Positions 1 to 7,492 of a stretch of 32,039 nucleotides of DNA are shown one piece after another. The position numbers and the translations under genes were made by a program. How positions within the stretch are numbered: position 1 is the stretch's first letter; each line of letters opens with the position of its first letter. The stretch lies in contig CAZQNO010000029.1 of the NCBI GenBank assembly GCA_964594775.1, positions 1 to 32,039 on the forward strand. Direction: 5' to 3'. The notes beneath the pieces were generated by a model. That model ran no database searches. It was not told the origin of the DNA and saw only the letters and a program-made list of their open reading frames with translations. The DNA comes from CAYFVU01 sp964594775. Its GTDB lineage: Bacteria; Spirochaetota; Spirochaetia; DSM-16054; Sediminispirochaetaceae.

Positions 1-52
1 AGAGGGGTATCGATCCTCCTGCTTCAGCTTCCCACATCTTTTGAACCACTAT

Positions 53-1195
53 TTATGACATATGAGTAAAGACATGGGAGGTCTCGTGTATGCGGATACT
101 CTCCACCCCGTTAGACTCATCATTTGCATAGTTGACGAGGGAATCCGTGACACGATCTGAGATACCCTCCGGTACACAGATTATCGCCCGTTCGCTTGCC
201 GCGGACTGCCCCTCCTGTTTCTGAAGCTTCAAACGGCTCAAGCAGGATATGGTGGCACCGGGTGCGCCGGCATCCATTGCCCTCTCGACGAGGAAATCGC
301 TTTTACCCTCACGGCAGGTAATTACGATTTCTCTATACCCCTGCAATAAGCTCTGCGCGGAGGCCGAAAGGCTTCCTTCCAAACCGGAAAAACGCTTACG
401 CCACGAGGTACTCGCCTTGAGCTCGTCTATTGCCGATATTATCTGCTCGATACTCGCAGCGTACTCCTGCCGGCCGAGGCGCAGCTTCGTGTCGACCAAT
501 CCCGCCTTTATCGAGGTACTGTAGAGAAAGCCCCGCCCCGGGTAGTTGAGCCGCCCCTCTTCGATGAGGAGGCGGATGATATTATCGTCATCGTACTCGG
601 GTACGATCAGTTGTACCATTTTCTTCTCGGGGGGGATCGTTATCCTCACCAATCCCAGCTTGTCGCGCATACCTGTACCCCTCCCATTGCTGACAACGGG
701 CACACAGGTCCCGAGTTCGAGGGCTATTCTCGAAAGGTCCTCACTGCTGCCGGGTTTCGAAAGAATACAGGTGATAAGGGACAGATCGGGAAGGAGCGGA
801 TGGTTTGACTCTCTCCCCTTTTCGTGCATATTTTCACGCCTTAATTCCGGAGTTTCATGCCTGCTGTACTCTTCCACCTCCTGGGAAAAGATCATTCCAC
901 GGCCGTGGATATCGAGCTCTCCGGCGTGTATGAGAGAGTTGACCACCTCCGGCGAGTCTTCCCGGGCAACGGTAAAGCGAACAATTTCGGAGGGAGAATC
1001 ATGCAGCTGCCGGGTGGACCCCGGCAGACCGAAAGAGCGGGGTCGAATGAGCTGCCGCACGTTCTTTGCCACCTCTACGTACGCCGAAGCAATTCCAATA
1101 CTCTTGAGATGATCGCTTATCCTCTTTCGCAAGCTGCGATGGAGTATGCAGGTAATACTGCTTACCTTCAGCGGGTTAAGGGGATTCTCACTCAT
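53..1195 (-). CDS. Triple P-II-like domain protein paired with DUF1538 transporter
   Basis: A 380-residue soluble protein. I read three successive ferredoxin-like P-II-type units at about residues 11-108, 137-233 and 287-378, each opening with a beta strand such as SSITCIL, SLITCIL or EIVITC. The middle unit is clearest, with GRGTGM at 171-176 (T-loop region) and PGRGFLY near 219-225; the same PGRGFLY-type end appears in unit 1 as HGRGMIF. P-II proteins are small trimeric sensors of nucleotides and metabolites that bind and gate partner proteins. Single-domain P-II-like genes next to DUF1538 genes are known. Here the fused arrangement could form the trimer-like unit in one chain (inference). 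The start was chosen at an ATG overlapping the last 8 bases of the upstream DUF1538 gene; the open frame runs 66 codons further but inside that gene. Function is likely control of the neighbouring transporter. The third unit is the most divergent. Confidence 0.72.
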   Translation of the reverse strand: MSENPLNPLKVSSITCILHRSLRKRISDHLKSIGIASAYVEVAKNVRQLIRPRSFGLPGSTRQLHDSPSEIVRFTVAREDSPEVVNSLIHAGELDIHGRGMIFSQEVEEYSRHETPELRRENMHEKGRESNHPLLPDLSLITCILSKPGSSEDLSRIALELGTCVPVVSNGRGTGMRDKLGLVRITIPPEKKMVQLIVPEYDDDNIIRLLIEEGRLNYPGRGFLYSTSIKAGLVDTKLRLGRQEYAASIEQIISAIDELKASTSWRKRFSGLEGSLSASAQSLLQGYREIVITCREGKSDFLVERAMDAGAPGATISCLSRLKLQKQEGQSAASERAIICVPEGISDRVTDSLVNYANDESNGVESIRIHETSHVFTHMS

Positions 1196-3269
1196 CCGTT
1201 TCCTCCGCCTTCTCCTCGGGGATATGACGCCTCTGGCGTAAACGTTGTACAAGGCTGTAGAGCAGTACGGTGAGAATCGGGTATACCGAACCCATCGCCA
1301 ATATGCCGAAACTATCGTTCGCACCGATCTCACCGCCGACACCGAGTCCCATAGCCATAACCAGGGGTACGGTGACAGGACCGGTGGTAACACCGCCGCT
1401 GTCCCAGGCTATACCGACAAAATCTTCATCTCCCAGAATTGTCAGGGGAAGGAGAAAAAGATACGGGGGAAGAAGGAGCCAGACCGTAGGAATGCTGTAC
1501 ATAATACGGATGATTCCGACCATGAGACCAAGCCCCACCCCGAGCGCAACGACCCGCACGAGCTGTCTCTCCTTTACCATGCCCACGGTCATTCCCTCAA
1601 CTGTTCGCCCCAAGGCATGGAGGGCAGGCTCAGCGAGGGACGAGCCGTAGCCCAAACCGAAGGCAAAGAGGAATACCAGAGCTATACCCAGAATCGTCAT
1701 ATTTGGCCCGAAGATCGGGCCGCGGGTAATAACATGTTCGTAGCTGCTCCGCCCTCGATCGTACTGTTGCGGATAAAACCGCACCTTCTCAACGCCGTCT
1801 TCGGTCTCAAGGTAAAAAAATCGCTTCGTACTCCCGTCGATACTTACGCTCTTGAACAGGAGGCTCGTGTCGAAGTTTTCTATTACGAGGCGATCGGTTA
1901 CTCTATCCTCCGTTTGAAAAGATCTCGGCAAGCCCTTTCCCACCTCTCTTCCGAGAGGGGTGAGCCCGAGGCTTATTCCCGAACCGAGGAGCGCCATTCC
2001 GATAATCGCCAGGAAAATTCCCAGTGCAACCTCGTCGCGGTACCGCGGAGACTCACGTAAAAAGAGCACAAGGACTAGTACGAGCAGGACTACCAATGGA
2101 ATAATAGCTTGAACAGCGTTTCTGCCTCCGCTGTAGAGAACCCGGTCGATCCGGGCACTCCCGCCGGAATCGATCTTTCGTATTCGATATTGGTCCGTAA
2201 TATATCTGCGCTCGTATTCCGACGCGTTTTCCTCTATCCATGAAGAGAGGCTCATACTCCCGAGGGTCTCCCGGCGAAACTGCGGATCTCCTCCGAGTCC
2301 TCTCAAAGCCTCATGGTATTCCCCTGTGCTCGTATAGTATGCCCGCCGACCTTCCTCGCCGGCCTGCCTAAAGACATACTGCCGCAGATGCTCCTCGCTC
2401 TCGAAGAGTTCCAGGGTCTCCGTACGCCTCTCCGGTGAAAAAAATTCCGGCTCCGAAACGGGTGCCGGAGCCGCGGGACTCATGATAATTCCCAGTATGA
2501 GCACACTCAAAATGGGAAAAGCCGAGGCGAGCATGATAATACCGAAGCCGCCCCGTGCTCCTTCACTTCGCCCCGAAGCCCTCGAGACCCCGATACCAAT
2601 GGCAAGAACCAGGGGCACCGTAACAGCTCCCGTGGTAACCGCCCCCGAATCCCACGCTAGGCCAACAATGCTGCGGAGTTTATCGTGGGTATGGGCCCAG
2701 ATGGTTGTCCCGAGGACTATGGGGATAATGGTAAAAATGAGCGGCTTTATGGAAAAACCGTAGTAGAAACGTATGAGCCCGAAGATAACCGCGACACCTA
2801 CACCGATACCAATGGCAAGAACAAGCGTATCGGCGTGCTGTTCGAGCAGAAGATACAGGAGCGGCGACTTCCACGCGGGAACGGAACTGCCGAGTGTCTG
2901 CAGAGCAGCGATGGCGGGCTCCGCGACGGTAGAGCCGAGACCGACGAGAAAGCCGAAAAGCATAATAACGAAGAAGCTTCTGCATTTTTCAGGGAGGGTA
3001 AGGCCTACTTTCTCTCCGAGGGGCATAATGCCGAGTTTGATCCCCTCGAGAAAGAGGGTAAGACCCAGGACAACCATCGCAATACCAACCGCAATCCACA
3101 GTCCCTCGGTAATGGGTATTCCCAGTATAAACCTTTGAAAAACTATAAGATATACGAGGATAAACGATACTGCCTGGATCTGCACTACAATCAGGGCTTT
3201 TACATACCCTGAGATCATGGGAATCGAGGAACGCAAAGGTATATGGATGCGGGTATCTTTTTTTCTCAT
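1188..3269 (-). CDS. Tandem DUF1538 membrane protein, putative cation/H+ antiporter (UmpAB-like fusion)
   Basis: A 693-residue polytopic membrane protein made of two homologous halves. Paired motifs mark the duplication: GLGSTVAEPA (110-119) with GYGSSLAEPA (540-549), and GLAWDSGAVTTGAVTVPL (203-220) with GIAWDSGGVTTGPVTVPL (619-636). About six hydrophobic segments occur per half. A polar insertion of about 120 residues (roughly 268-388), rich in Glu and Arg, separates the halves, and a second one (about 449-518) lies inside the second half; both probably face one side of the membrane. DUF1538 proteins are often two separate subunits. From memory, such a pair (UmpAB of Halomonas) has been reported as a Na+(Li+,K+)/H+ antiporter, so cation exchange is the best guess, not proven here. 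The overlapping downstream gene encodes the P-II-like partner. A promoter lies 12 bases before the start, with no Shine-Dalgarno sequence. Confidence 0.75.
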   Translation of the reverse strand: MRKKDTRIHIPLRSSIPMISGYVKALIVVQIQAVSFILVYLIVFQRFILGIPITEGLWIAVGIAMVVLGLTLFLEGIKLGIMPLGEKVGLTLPEKCRSFFVIMLFGFLVGLGSTVAEPAIAALQTLGSSVPAWKSPLLYLLLEQHADTLVLAIGIGVGVAVIFGLIRFYYGFSIKPLIFTIIPIVLGTTIWAHTHDKLRSIVGLAWDSGAVTTGAVTVPLVLAIGIGVSRASGRSEGARGGFGIIMLASAFPILSVLILGIIMSPAAPAPVSEPEFFSPERRTETLELFESEEHLRQYVFRQAGEEGRRAYYTSTGEYHEALRGLGGDPQFRRETLGSMSLSSWIEENASEYERRYITDQYRIRKIDSGGSARIDRVLYSGGRNAVQAIIPLVVLLVLVLVLFLRESPRYRDEVALGIFLAIIGMALLGSGISLGLTPLGREVGKGLPRSFQTEDRVTDRLVIENFDTSLLFKSVSIDGSTKRFFYLETEDGVEKVRFYPQQYDRGRSSYEHVITRGPIFGPNMTILGIALVFLFAFGLGYGSSLAEPALHALGRTVEGMTVGMVKERQLVRVVALGVGLGLMVGIIRIMYSIPTVWLLLPPYLFLLPLTILGDEDFVGIAWDSGGVTTGPVTVPLVMAMGLGVGGEIGANDSFGILAMGSVYPILTVLLYSLVQRLRQRRHIPEEKAEETDE

Positions 3270-3281
3270 AACTGCATGTCT

Positions 3282-3310
3282 ATGGTAGACTATTACGCTG
3301 AATTATTCAA
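3282..3310 (-). promoter_or_regulatory. Sigma70-type promoter of the DUF1538/P-II operon
   Basis: Read on the minus strand, TTGAAT (3305-3310) and TACCAT (3282-3287) are separated by exactly 17 bases. The -10 box ends only 12 bases before the ATG at 3269, so the transcript would have about five leader bases and no ribosome binding site. Confidence 0.5.
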
Positions 3311-3328
3311 ACGGCAAAAATTTTAAGC

Positions 3329-3356
3329 TTGACAAGAGATTAGAGTATAGTAGTAT
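3329..3356 (+). promoter_or_regulatory. Sigma70-type promoter, divergent from the DUF1538 promoter
   Basis: A perfect TTGACA (3329-3334) is followed after 16 bases by TAGTAT (3351-3356). It would start transcription near 3363, just before an ATG at 3369 preceded by GGGAG. It could serve the small doubtful gene here or the molybdenum hydroxylase operon further on. Confidence 0.5.
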
Positions 3357-3368
3357 TTCTGGGAGTCC

Positions 3369-3702
3369 ATGCCGTATATTACCGAACGTGCTCCGGCCGG
3401 CTGGAAAACCCAGCACGAGAGCCAGACGGGGACTTCGGATCCTGGAGATTTCGAAACTGAGGACGTCGCCGCCATCATTCGGCCGAAACCTGTGAGGTCT
3501 GCAACGAAACCTTTATCTCCTGTGATTACGACGTCGCCGCCGGCCCTTCTCATCGGTTCTCTGGAGAATGATGCTCCTGGCCGCGAGCTATCTCTTCGCC
3601 CTGCCCTCCGGCTCTACGCCCATCGTCTTTGCCGGTACGATCTCCCTCCTTCTCTCCCTCATTGCCAAGCGGAGAAGAAGCGCGTTGGAACCGAATAGTT
3701 AG
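3369..3702 (+). pseudogene. Possible decayed small membrane/zinc-site gene
   Basis: This part of the 510-base gap between the DUF1538 gene and the molybdenum hydroxylase genes holds no convincing intact gene. A promoter and a GGGAG precede an ATG at 3369, which opens a 109-codon frame of unremarkable composition ending at 3698. In a second frame, codons from about 3491 spell CEVCNETFISCDYD, a zinc-site-like stretch that ends at a TGA overlapping an ATG. In the third frame, an ATG at 3568 opens 44 codons that read like a short transmembrane hairpin followed by KRRR, ending at 3702. Pieces of one coding sequence spread over three frames suggest a frameshifted gene. The alternative is that each piece is chance coding in GC-rich DNA. 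I recognise no family. Confidence 0.25.
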
Positions 3703-3726
3703 ATTTACCCTAATCGTTGTGCTTTG

Positions 3727-3755
3727 TTGCTCCCCTTCTGCCGGCGTGCTACAAT
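3727..3755 (+). promoter_or_regulatory. Promoter of the molybdenum hydroxylase operon
   Basis: TTGCTC (3727-3732), a 17-base spacer and TACAAT (3750-3755) precede the start codon at 3783. The 5' leader would be about 20 bases and contains GGAGG (3772-3776), a normal ribosome binding site for the first gene. Confidence 0.5.
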
Positions 3756-3782
3756 ATACCGACCATTGAACGGAGGCACTAC

Positions 3783-4580
3783 ATGAACATCCAACGGTAT
3801 GTACGTCCCGATAGAATTGCGGACGCATACGATCTCATCCATAAAGAAAAGGGAGTCCCTATAGGCGGCGGTGCCTGGACGAGAATGAATAGGGGCGGCA
3901 TCGACCTGGCGGTAGATCTTTCCGGCCTCGGCCTTCGCTACATTCGGGTGAAGGAGAAAAGAGCGGCCCTTGGGGCGATGACTAGGGCCAGAGACGTGGA
4001 GACCTCGAAGGAGCTGCAAGGAGCCTTTGGTTCTCTGTTTTCCGACGCCGCGGCCCACATCGTGGGGGTGCAGCTGCGGAACATCGTAAGCGTCGGCGGT
4101 ACCGTCTCTGGAGGCTACGGCTTCTCCGATCTCAACACCGCTCTTTTGGCCCTGGAAGCATCCGTCACCTTCTACCGTGAGGGGCAGATGCCTCTGGAAG
4201 ACTACCTCGAAAAGAGACCCGACGGGGCTCGACTCATCGAAGAGATCCTCATACCTATGGGCACGGTGAAGGCTGCCTTTCAAAGCGTGAGAAAGACCCG
4301 GACCGACTTTGCCGTCCTCAATGCGGCGGTGGTCCGAAGGCCGGAGGGCTGGCGGATAGCCGTCGGCGCCCGTCCGGGAGCCGCCCGGCTCTCTCTGCAG
4401 GCGGCGAGGATCCTCGACGAAGAAGGCGACGGCGGACCGACGGCCGAAGCGGCAAAAAGGGCGGGAGAGGCCGCCGCCGAGGAGCTCTCTTTCGGAAAAG
4501 ACCTGCGCGGCTCCGCCGAGTACCGCAAAGAAATCTCTTCTGTCTTGGTGCGCAGATGCGTTGAGGAGACGATAAAATGA
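3783..4580 (+). CDS. Xanthine dehydrogenase-type FAD-binding subunit
   Basis: A 265-residue middle-subunit homologue (CoxM/XdhB type) of the three-subunit molybdenum hydroxylases. It would bind FAD and pass electrons from the 2Fe-2S subunit to an acceptor such as NAD+. FAD-contacting motifs are visible but unusual: IGGGAWTRM near 27-35 in place of the common AGGTDLL type, and VGGTVSGGYGFSDLNTALLAL near 104-124, shorter than the usual TIGGNIANASP-SADLLPAL type. The C-terminal CO dehydrogenase flavoprotein domain is present (KTRTDFAVLNAAVVRR). The start is set at the ATG behind GGAGG; the frame is open 66 bases upstream but across the promoter. It overlaps the next gene by four bases (ATGA), so the subunits are translationally coupled. 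The substrate is not certain; xanthine or another purine or heterocycle is most likely. Confidence 0.82.
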   Translation: MNIQRYVRPDRIADAYDLIHKEKGVPIGGGAWTRMNRGGIDLAVDLSGLGLRYIRVKEKRAALGAMTRARDVETSKELQGAFGSLFSDAAAHIVGVQLRNIVSVGGTVSGGYGFSDLNTALLALEASVTFYREGQMPLEDYLEKRPDGARLIEEILIPMGTVKAAFQSVRKTRTDFAVLNAAVVRRPEGWRIAVGARPGAARLSLQAARILDEEGDGGPTAEAAKRAGEAAAEELSFGKDLRGSAEYRKEISSVLVRRCVEETIK

Positions 4581-5050
4581 AGAAGATCCCGAAAATGCAG
4601 ATAGAAACGACGATAAACGGAAGGGCACGGCGTCTCGAAATTCGCCCCGGCGATCTGCTGGTGGACGTGCTCCGGGCCGCCGGCTATACGGAGGTAAAAA
4701 AGGGCTGCGACAGCGGAAGCTGCGGGGTCTGCACCGTGCTGTTCAACGATGAGCCGGTCCTCTCCTGCTCAACTTTCGCCGCAAAGGCCGACGGGGCCGA
4801 AATTCGCACGGTTGCGGGTATCCGTGAAGAGGCCGAACGCTTGGCAGAGCATCTCACCGCCCAGGGGGCGGACCAATGCGGCTTCTGCGCCCCCGGTTTC
4901 ACCCTTACCGTCTACGCCCTGCGTAAAGAGAATCCCAATCCGACAGACGAGGAGATCCGGCACTACCTGGCCGGCAACCTCTGCCGTTGTTCCGGCTACG
5001 AGGGACAGATACGGGCGATTCGCCGCTATGTGGAGGCACAAAATGGATAG
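4577..5050 (+). CDS. Xanthine dehydrogenase-type 2Fe-2S subunit
   Basis: A 157-residue small subunit carrying two 2Fe-2S clusters that shuttle electrons from the molybdenum site to FAD. The N-terminal plant-ferredoxin-like cluster uses C44, C49, C52 and C64 (GCDSGSCGVCTVL then SC). The C-terminal helical domain holds C101, C104, C136 and C138 (QCGFCAPGF and NLCRCSGY). Length and motifs are standard for the CoxS/XdhC-type subunit. The ATG overlaps the stop of the FAD subunit gene, and the gene's own end overlaps the molybdenum subunit start by eight bases, so all three genes form one coupled unit. No signal peptide; cytoplasmic. Confidence 0.9.
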   Translation: MKKIPKMQIETTINGRARRLEIRPGDLLVDVLRAAGYTEVKKGCDSGSCGVCTVLFNDEPVLSCSTFAAKADGAEIRTVAGIREEAERLAEHLTAQGADQCGFCAPGFTLTVYALRKENPNPTDEEIRHYLAGNLCRCSGYEGQIRAIRRYVEAQNG

Positions 5051-7370
5051 AGAGTTCAGCCAGGTTAAGCGCGCGCGGGCCAAGATAGACGGGAAGGGGC
5101 TGGTCACCGGTCGGCCGGCCTACACCGACGACCTCGCCCCCAGGGAGGCCCTGGTGCTAAAGCTGGTCCGCAGCCCCCACGCATTCGCCAGAATAAAAAA
5201 GATAGACGTCTCGAAGGCTCTCGCCCTGCCGGGAGTGGAATGCGTACTGACCCACAAGGACGTGCCGAGGGTCGCCATCACCCGGGCCGGACAGGGCCAT
5301 CCCGAGCCGAGTCCCAAGGACAAGTACATCCTCGACGAATACGTGCGGTATCCCGGAGACGAGGCGGCGGTCGTCGCAGCGGTGGACGAGGCGACGGCCG
5401 AAGAGGCCGCCTCCCTCGTAGAGATCGACTACGAAGTGCGGGAACCCCTTCTCGACATGGAAAAAGCCGAAGGAAGCGGCACCGTCGTCCATCCCGAGGC
5501 CGGACCCTATACGATGTTTCCCATGGGCTTCGAAGCGCAGAAGAATATAGCCGCCGCCTATAAAATGCACATCGGCGACGTTGAAGAGGAACTCGCCAAA
5601 TGCGCTCACGTGGTCGAGGGCCGCTTCACCACCCAGGCCCAGGCCCACGCGGCCATGGAGCCCCACGCCGCCTTCAGCTACTACGACGTGCAGGAGCGGC
5701 TGAACGTGGTTTCCTCCACACAGAACCCCTTCCACACCCGGCGCATTCTCGGTGAGGTCTTCGGCCTTCCGCTGCGCGGCATCCGGGTCTACAAACCCCG
5801 CATCGGCGGCGGCTTCGGCGGAAAGCAGCAGATCCACCTCGAGCTTTTCACCGTTCTGGTGACCTTGAAGACGGGCAAGCCCGCGAAGGCGGTGATGAGC
5901 CGCCGGGAAGTTTTCGAGTCATCCTTTGCCCGACACAAGATGCGGCTTGACATCCGCATCGGTGCCGACGCCGAAGGAAAGCTGCAAGCCATAGACCTCC
6001 AGGTCCTCTCCGACACCGGGGCCTACGGAGAACACGCCCTCACCGTTTTCACCAACTGCGGTTCAAAGTCCCTGCCGCTCTACAACAAGGTCAAGGCCGT
6101 CCGTTTCGGCGGAAAGATCGTCTATACCAACCGGACGCCGGCGGGGGCCTACCGGGGCTACGGTGCAATCCAGGGCGACTATGTTTTGGAATCGGCGGTC
6201 AGCGAGCTCGCCCACAAGATCGGCATTGACCCCGTGGAGATGAGAAAGCGGAACATGATCAAGGAGGGGGAGACCAGCGAAATATTCCGGATCATGGGCG
6301 AGGGCGGCGAAGGGGTCGAGATGACCATCGAAAGCTGCAAGCTCGACTACTGCGTCCGCCGCGGTGCCGAGCTCATCGGCTGGAAGCCCTCGGCTCTGCG
6401 GAGGGATATGGGCGAAGGCAGAGTGCGCGGCAAGGGCATGGCCATCGCCATGCAGGGCTCGGGGATCCCTCAGATAGATATGGCTTCGGCGACCATCGAG
6501 CTGCAGGACGACGGCTTCTTCAAGCTCCTCATCGGCGCCACCGATATCGGAACCGGGAGCGACACGATCCTCGCCCAGATCGCCGCCGAAGAACTCGGCG
6601 TAGCTGCCGACGACATCGTCGTCTACAGCTCCGACACCGACCGCACTCCTTTCGATGTGGGGGCCTACGCATCGAGCACCACCTACGTCTCCGGCAACGC
6701 GGTGATACAGGCGGCGAAGAAGATGAAGGAGCTCCTCAGGGAGAAGGCCGCCGAGAAGTTCGGCGTCGCCGGCGAGAAGGTAGAGTTCGACGGGAGAGAA
6801 CTACGCAGCGGAGACGGTGCTCATTCGATCGGACTGAAGGAGCTGAGCTGCGACACCCTCTACCACGACGGGCTGCAGATGCGGACCCTCGCCGCCACCG
6901 GATCATTCAGCGGCAAGGTCTCCCCTCCCCCCTACATGGCGGGATTCTGCGAGGTGGAGGTAGACACCGAGACCGGTGAGATAAAGGTCATCGACTATGT
7001 GGCGGTAACCGACTGCGGCACCCCCATCAATACGGAGCTGGCCAGGGTACAGGTGGAGGGAGGCCTGCTGCAGGGTATCGGGATGACGCTCTTTGAGGAC
7101 GTGCTCCTCTCTGCGAAGGGAAAGATGCTGACCAACAACTTCATGAGCTACAAGATCCCTTCGCGGGAAGACGTTGAGAAGATCCGGGTCGAACTCGCCG
7201 AGAGCTACGAACCCACCGGCCCCTTCGGCGCTAAGTCTGTGGGCGAGATCGGCATCGACACCCCGCTCGCGGCCATAAGCAACGCCGTCTACAACGCCGT
7301 AGGAGTGCGATTGCGCTCTCTGCCCCTGACACCGGAGAAGGTATTGGCGGCCATTCGTTCAAAGGCATGA
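5043..7370 (+). CDS. Xanthine dehydrogenase-type molybdenum-binding subunit
   Basis: A 775-residue large subunit that would bind molybdopterin cytosine dinucleotide and hydroxylate a heterocyclic or aldehyde substrate with water-derived oxygen. The glycine-rich cofactor loop IGGGFGGK lies near 254-261. The equivalent of the mammalian substrate glutamate right after this loop is Q262, as also seen in bacterial XdhA-type enzymes. R371 in AYRGYG matches the substrate arginine of purine hydroxylases, and E735 in GAKSVGEIG is the catalytic base. These residues favour a purine or a similar ring as substrate, but family members with other substrates exist. The start overlaps the iron-sulfur gene; the open frame continues nearly 300 bases upstream within that gene and was rejected. 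No XdhC-like maturation factor or cofactor gene is seen in this window. Confidence 0.85.
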   Translation: MDREFSQVKRARAKIDGKGLVTGRPAYTDDLAPREALVLKLVRSPHAFARIKKIDVSKALALPGVECVLTHKDVPRVAITRAGQGHPEPSPKDKYILDEYVRYPGDEAAVVAAVDEATAEEAASLVEIDYEVREPLLDMEKAEGSGTVVHPEAGPYTMFPMGFEAQKNIAAAYKMHIGDVEEELAKCAHVVEGRFTTQAQAHAAMEPHAAFSYYDVQERLNVVSSTQNPFHTRRILGEVFGLPLRGIRVYKPRIGGGFGGKQQIHLELFTVLVTLKTGKPAKAVMSRREVFESSFARHKMRLDIRIGADAEGKLQAIDLQVLSDTGAYGEHALTVFTNCGSKSLPLYNKVKAVRFGGKIVYTNRTPAGAYRGYGAIQGDYVLESAVSELAHKIGIDPVEMRKRNMIKEGETSEIFRIMGEGGEGVEMTIESCKLDYCVRRGAELIGWKPSALRRDMGEGRVRGKGMAIAMQGSGIPQIDMASATIELQDDGFFKLLIGATDIGTGSDTILAQIAAEELGVAADDIVVYSSDTDRTPFDVGAYASSTTYVSGNAVIQAAKKMKELLREKAAEKFGVAGEKVEFDGRELRSGDGAHSIGLKELSCDTLYHDGLQMRTLAATGSFSGKVSPPPYMAGFCEVEVDTETGEIKVIDYVAVTDCGTPINTELARVQVEGGLLQGIGMTLFEDVLLSAKGKMLTNNFMSYKIPSREDVEKIRVELAESYEPTGPFGAKSVGEIGIDTPLAAISNAVYNAVGVRLRSLPLTPEKVLAAIRSKA

Positions 7371-7448
7371 AATAGCGGAGAAAGATACCTTACCGAGTAA
7401 TCCCCACTTTTGCGTACGCGCTACTCAGCGAAAGGCCTTACTATCCCC

Positions 7449-7492
7449 GGCAGATAGCACAACGGGAAACTGCGCACTACACCTGCCTTTTT
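7449..7492 (+). terminator. Weak possible terminator of the hydroxylase operon
   Basis: GGCAG (7449-7453) can pair with CTGCC (7483-7487), helped by an inner TAG/CTA pair, and is followed by five T. It sits in the 106-base convergent gap after the molybdenum subunit and runs into the end of the MFS gene. The stem is short with a large loop, so the call is weak. Confidence 0.25.

Noticed and set aside
3458..3460. In-frame TGA in a Cys-containing reading, considered as selenocysteine
   Set aside because: No start codon with ribosome site in this frame, no visible selenocysteine insertion hairpin after the TGA and no known selenoprotein motif.
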